Source of the DNA: Tetramitus jugosus
Lineage: Eukaryota > Heterolobosea > Eutetramitea > Acrasida > Vahlkampfiidae
Reading direction: 5' to 3'
Assembly: GCA_937625935.1 (NCBI GenBank)
Contig: OW569355.1
Location: forward strand, 248,001-312,000
Length of the DNA stretch: 64,000 bases
In this document: piece by piece, positions 60,732-64,000 of the stretch
Numbering within the stretch: position 1 is the first letter of the stretch
How the letters are laid out: each line of letters starts with the position of its first letter
Notes under the pieces: model-generated
What the model saw: only the letters and a program-made list of their open reading frames with translations
Told to the model about the DNA's origin: nothing
Databases searched by the model: none
Made by a program: the position numbers and the translations under genes

Positions 60732-62879
60732 TTATGCAAACCTAGAGAACAACTTTGAAAGAGCAGCCACTCGCTTACCACGCTTGGATTGGACAGCGTA
60801 AGTGAAACGCGAGTCAAACAAGACACGCTTCTTTTCATCAACCAACCTCACACTAACAATGGTGTCAGAGAGACGTGATGACTTGATCTTTCTGTTTTCA
60901 ATCTTGACGTCAAATGATCGAATCTTCTGCTCTGCTTCCAGATTCAAGTTTCCAAGCTTGGTTACCCATACTTGATTACCAGAGGCAGTTTCAATCTTCT
61001 CCTCGACAAAAGCTCCTTCAATGTTCTCCGTAATATGGAATCGAATAAACATGGAATATTCGCTGACAGATGACGAAATCGGAATGACTTCCGACGATGT
61101 AGTCACCTCAATTCTCTGATCCTTCTCCGGAGTGTCATTGTCACTGTCTACCATATCCAAAAAGATGCTCTCCAATTTGCACTCGGAACTCGACACGTGA
61201 TGAATCTTGAATGAAATCCTGTCCTTGTGTGCCTCAATCACCGCATTGTTCACTGCTCTCGAATGAGACAAATCTCCGTACTGGAACGACACGGACAACA
61301 TTTCTTCATACTTCCAGTGAGCAAATTTGAACTCGTTGGACACAACAAGTGGCAACTCTCTTGCATCTGCTTCTGTAATCACATTTTCCAACACTGTAAT
61401 CACCTCTGTTTTCTTGTCTGTTCGGAAAATGAAGCCCGGAGCACCAGACACGTGCAAAAACAAGAAATTGTCATTCAATTCGCTCACAGTCAACTGAGAA
61501 ATCATATCGAGACTGACCATTCGTTTCAACTTGTAATTTCTTACATTGAGCGTATACAAGAATTTTTCACTTACAATCAAAATTCGCTTGTGTTGCTTCA
61601 TCTTTGAATTCACTTGAACCACTTCGGCATTGAACAACAAGATTTGATCATTGTTTTGCTTGAACAAATTTTGAATAATGGGACTGTTTTCGTTGAATCG
61701 GTAGTGTCCACTGGTTTTACGGTAGCGGAACGATGCAGTTGAACGTTGTTTCTTTCCCATGTATAAGTCACCATTTTCTGTTTTTTCTGCTGTTGTTTTT
61801 TCATTATTTTCATTATTTTCATTGACAATTGTTTCAGTGGTTTCAGTTGTTTCAATTGTTTCAGTGGTAGTGTTGTTCACTTCATTTGTTGGAGTAGTTG
61901 CAGCAATTGTAGTAGTTGTAGTAGTGGAAGTACTGGGTGTCTCTTGTGGTTGTTGTTGTTCAGTTGTTGGTGTGGTTGTTGCTGCTGTTGATGACTGTTG
62001 TTGTTGTTGTTGTTGTTGTTGATTGGCTTCGGACAATTCAGGATTGGTCTCTGTTTCTTCAACGACAGTGACTGTAGTGACAGAGTGAGGTTGATGAGAG
62101 CTACTGTTGTTACTGTTATTGGGTTCTACATTGGTTTTTTCGTCATCTGCTGCTGTTGTTGTTGATTGTTGAGGTGATGATGGTGATGGTTGTTGTGAAG
62201 ATGATGATGACGACGATGGTGAGGATGAAGCTTGTTTGAGACTGTTGCGTCTCTTGTTGACTTTTTTGCCAATCGTGTCGCGAATCGTTCCAAGAACACT
62301 AGACTCTGTTACAATGGTCTCTTGTCTCACTGTGATGACCTCTGAGAAACGAACGGAACGAGTGAGAACGTCTCTTGGAGTAGCATTACTACTGGAAGAG
62401 GTGTTGGTATCTTGTTGTTGTTGTTGTTCAGCTTCAGCTTCTGTTTCTTCCTTATGAGCTACAACTTTTTCTTCTTCTTGTTCGTTGTTGTTGTTGGAAG
62501 AAGTGGTAGCTTCAGCAACAGTAGTTGTAGCTTCAGTTGTTGTTGTTGTTGTAGCTATGGTTGACTCATTGTCATTTGTGTTGGTGGTGGTTGTTGGTTG
62601 TTGTTGTTCGTCATTTTCGACTTTTTGTATGGATGGTTGTTCATTACCATTGTTGTTGCTGTTTGAATGTTGTTCCTCATCAGCTGATGGGAGTGGTGGG
62701 TCAGTGCTCTGTGGAGCTCCAACATCAGCAGCAGTAGGTGATGATGGAGGAGAATTAGGGTTGAGCGGGCTTAATGGTGGTTCATTGTTGGGCTCAATGG
62801 TGGTATGATCGTTGTCATCCAGAGTTGGCTTTTGGGTGGTGTTGTCTGGTGAGTGGTGGTTGGTGGCAGTGTCAGACAT
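60732..62879 (-). CDS. TH1-domain protein without a myosin motor
   Basis: 715 residues. Residues 1-~370 are extreme low complexity (poly-Gln, Thr, Ser, Asn, Glu) with a short conserved-looking island at ~170-215 (RDVLTRSVRFSEVITVRQET). Residues ~375-520 match the myosin tail homology 1 (TH1) domain: NLFKQNNDQILLFNAEVVQV, KQHKRILIVSEKFLYTLNVR, NYKLKRMVSLDMISQLTVSE, FLFLHVSGAPGFIFRTD. TH1 has a PH-like fold and binds acidic phospholipids. The C-terminal ~190 residues look like beta structure. No motor is encoded nearby, so it may be a free lipid-binding adaptor; the function is inferred. Confidence 0.8.
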   Translation of the reverse strand: MSDTATNHHSPDNTTQKPTLDDNDHTTIEPNNEPPLSPLNPNSPPSSPTAADVGAPQSTDPPLPSADEEQHSNSNNNGNEQPSIQKVENDEQQQPTTTTNTNDNESTIATTTTTTEATTTVAEATTSSNNNNEQEEEKVVAHKEETEAEAEQQQQQDTNTSSSSNATPRDVLTRSVRFSEVITVRQETIVTESSVLGTIRDTIGKKVNKRRNSLKQASSSPSSSSSSSQQPSPSSPQQSTTTAADDEKTNVEPNNSNNSSSHQPHSVTTVTVVEETETNPELSEANQQQQQQQQQSSTAATTTPTTEQQQPQETPSTSTTTTTTIAATTPTNEVNNTTTETIETTETTETIVNENNENNEKTTAEKTENGDLYMGKKQRSTASFRYRKTSGHYRFNENSPIIQNLFKQNNDQILLFNAEVVQVNSKMKQHKRILIVSEKFLYTLNVRNYKLKRMVSLDMISQLTVSELNDNFLFLHVSGAPGFIFRTDKKTEVITVLENVITEADARELPLVVSNEFKFAHWKYEEMLSVSFQYGDLSHSRAVNNAVIEAHKDRISFKIHHVSSSECKLESIFLDMVDSDNDTPEKDQRIEVTTSSEVIPISSSVSEYSMFIRFHITENIEGAFVEEKIETASGNQVWVTKLGNLNLEAEQKIRSFDVKIENRKIKSSRLSDTIVSVRLVDEKKRVLFDSRFTYAVQSKRGKRVAALSKLFSRFA

Positions 62880-63328
62880 GATGTTTTCTTTGTTTGTTGT
62901 TGTTGGTGCTGACGGATCTGAATTGTGATGATTTGGTATGGATGTGTCGATGATGTTTTTTTCGAAGGGAATAAAAATCTGACAAACAAAAGGTACTCAA
63001 CACTCGAGTAAAGCAAGTTGGGGTTTTACAAGATTACAACCTTGATTGGATGATGTGTGAACACTACGAGTGAATTTTGCTTGACGGGTGTGGCGGGGCA
63101 CTCAGATATCAAGCTTGGAGAAAGGACGTTGGTAGTTTTCCGTTTGTTTCTACTCGCTCGTCGTTGAGGTTAACTGGATTCTGGGTATGGATTCGGTTCA
63201 ACAACTGTGAAATCCCGATGACAGGTGTCATTTGCGCAATGTCGGAATTTAATCGAGTTTTTCCTGTTCAGGCAATGAATGCTTGGAACACAAGAAAGTT
63301 GAGCGCCAAAACAAACAGTTGAACAACA
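62880..63328. other. Intergenic region
   Basis: About 450 bp upstream of the TH1 gene. Contains short open frames on both strands without family character. No repeat or RNA recognised. It probably holds the TH1 gene promoter. Confidence 0.5.
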
Positions 63329-63526
63329 ATGGCGATGGAGAAAGAGCTCGCTGGTTTGAACGTTCCTCTTCTCACTTGTTTCGCTTGTTTTGTCATTGGG
63401 GTGAGGGGAGTGATAGTGCGCATAATTACTGTACAAACTAGAATGATGTTCCGGAGTCAGTTGACCAAAGGATGGTTGATTCGCTTGAGTGTTTTGTTGT
63501 TTTCTTTGATCATTGTTGGTGGCTGA
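63329..63526 (+). CDS. Possible small membrane protein
   Basis: 65-codon ORF from an ATG in an ACAACAATGG context to TGA. Two hydrophobic segments are predicted: VPLLTCFACFVIGVRGVIVR and RLSVLLFSLIIVGG at the C-terminus, separated by a polar, Arg-containing stretch. The two-helix form is like several small ER/Golgi proteins, but no family fits. Low confidence because nothing but composition supports it. Confidence 0.3.
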   Translation: MAMEKELAGLNVPLLTCFACFVIGVRGVIVRIITVQTRMMFRSQLTKGWLIRLSVLLFSLIIVGG

Positions 63527-64000
63527 TCAAATTTTCTAGTTTCTTATAAATACGATGAGTATGTATGCCATTAATTAATACTGGAATATTAGAGGCGGTG
63601 GTAGAATAGCTGTCTAACTGCAGCCGTCTGCAGTCGGCCTCCGAACGCCAATGTCCCGAGTTGGCACAGCAAATAGCTTTGAGCCAACGAAAAAATCGTA
63701 AAATCAGAGCTAGCACCCCAAAAAAATGAACTGGTCAGGTCTCCAATGTTCCATGCACAGTGGCCAAGAAAAAAAGTCGCGAATGCTTGCTTTTAGCGCA
63801 GGAACATTTTTAACAGCCTAGTTTAAGGGCTTGGTTATCAGCGCGTGTGAATGAAGAAAAGCACTTAATTTGGACAATTCCGTCTTACCCGTCCACTTTT
63901 TTCGTAATTACTCATTGTCTAAGTTGCTCAAACTAGTTCTCTGGGTTGATCAGACTCGACTCCAATTTCCTTTTGTTTGCTTCGAAATAGACCTGAATAC
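63527..64000. other. Terminal non-coding region with hairpins
   Basis: No convincing ORF. CTGCAGCCGTCTGCAG (about 63617-63632) forms a 6-bp stem with a 4-nt loop, and GTTGGC ... GCCAAC (about 63661-63688) forms a second stem; GGCG and CGCC bracket the first. This suggests a structured RNA, but tRNA, SRP, RNase P and spliceosomal RNA signatures were not found. Confidence 0.35.

Noticed and set aside
61877-62457. Frames rich in Val/Cys or Asn/Gln/Leu opposite the TH1 gene
   Set aside because: Products of trinucleotide-type repeats read in other frames.
63600-63680. Possible tRNA near GGCGGTGGTAGAATAGC
   Set aside because: No proper acceptor pairing, anticodon arm or T-loop consensus on either strand.

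Overview
The window looks like nuclear DNA of a heterolobosean amoeboflagellate, most likely a Naegleria species. This rests on several things: compact gene packing on both strands; few, short GT-AG introns (52-210 nt) that often carry a CTAAC-like branch site; F-box-like proteins built from 22-residue leucine-rich repeats; long poly-Q/N/S/T tracts inside conserved proteins; and a flagellar gene (IQUB) next to amoeboid-type signalling genes. The species cannot be decided from the sequence alone. There is no bacterial operon structure, CRISPR array or recognisable virus.

Layout. 1-6.5 kb: two paralogous F-box-like/LRR genes (one cut by the window edge) flank an unknown membrane protein and an IQUB-like radial-spoke protein, followed by a beta-repeat (DUF2807/GIN-like) protein. 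6.6-12.2 kb: an F-box protein, a type I membrane protein, a CIR1-like nuclear factor and an Alba-domain RNA-binding protein. 12.5-15.4 kb: two adjacent EF-hand genes and a VAMP7-type SNARE. 15.4-17.9 kb: a gene-poor stretch with a small mitochondrial-type protein, a cluster of degenerate related ORF fragments and hairpins, and a complete 5S rRNA gene. 17.8-25.4 kb: an F-box/ankyrin protein, a PlsC-type acyltransferase, a coiled-coil protein and a poorly resolved small spliced gene. 25.5-35.7 kb: a Gln-rich protein, API5, Kish (TMEM167), a secreted Cys-rich protein, ribosomal protein eS10, NAP1, DENR, a hotdog thioesterase and an unknown gene. 35.6-46.3 kb: an alpha/beta hydrolase, a tail-anchored unknown, a C2-RasGAP protein, COG6 and WDR12. 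46.4-56.5 kb: a transglutaminase-like (KY-type) protein, a large SPRY-WW-PCMT-UBA protein, a kinesin with a PH domain and the GTPase GNL2. 56.7-64 kb: ZnT9, PUS10, a TH1-domain protein without a motor, and a final gene-poor stretch.

The genes are independent eukaryotic transcription units, not a pathway. Loose themes are ribosome biogenesis and translation (eS10, DENR, WDR12, GNL2, PUS10, 5S rRNA), Golgi and membrane traffic (Kish, COG6, VAMP7, acyltransferase) and cytoskeleton or signalling (IQUB, kinesin, RasGAP, TH1, EF-hand). Many gene models needed splicing that I inferred by joining frames across GT-AG introns; each junction was checked for phase and, where a family is known, for continuity with it. 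Several open frames begin at TTG, so I moved those starts to the first plausible ATG.

The most unusual items are the PCMT fusion protein, the degenerate repeat cluster beside the 5S gene, a basic ORF overlapping the stop of the ankyrin gene by ATGA, the Kish gene whose first coding exon is only the ATG, a KY-type protein with an Arg where the catalytic Cys should be, and a kinesin intron that can be read through without a stop.
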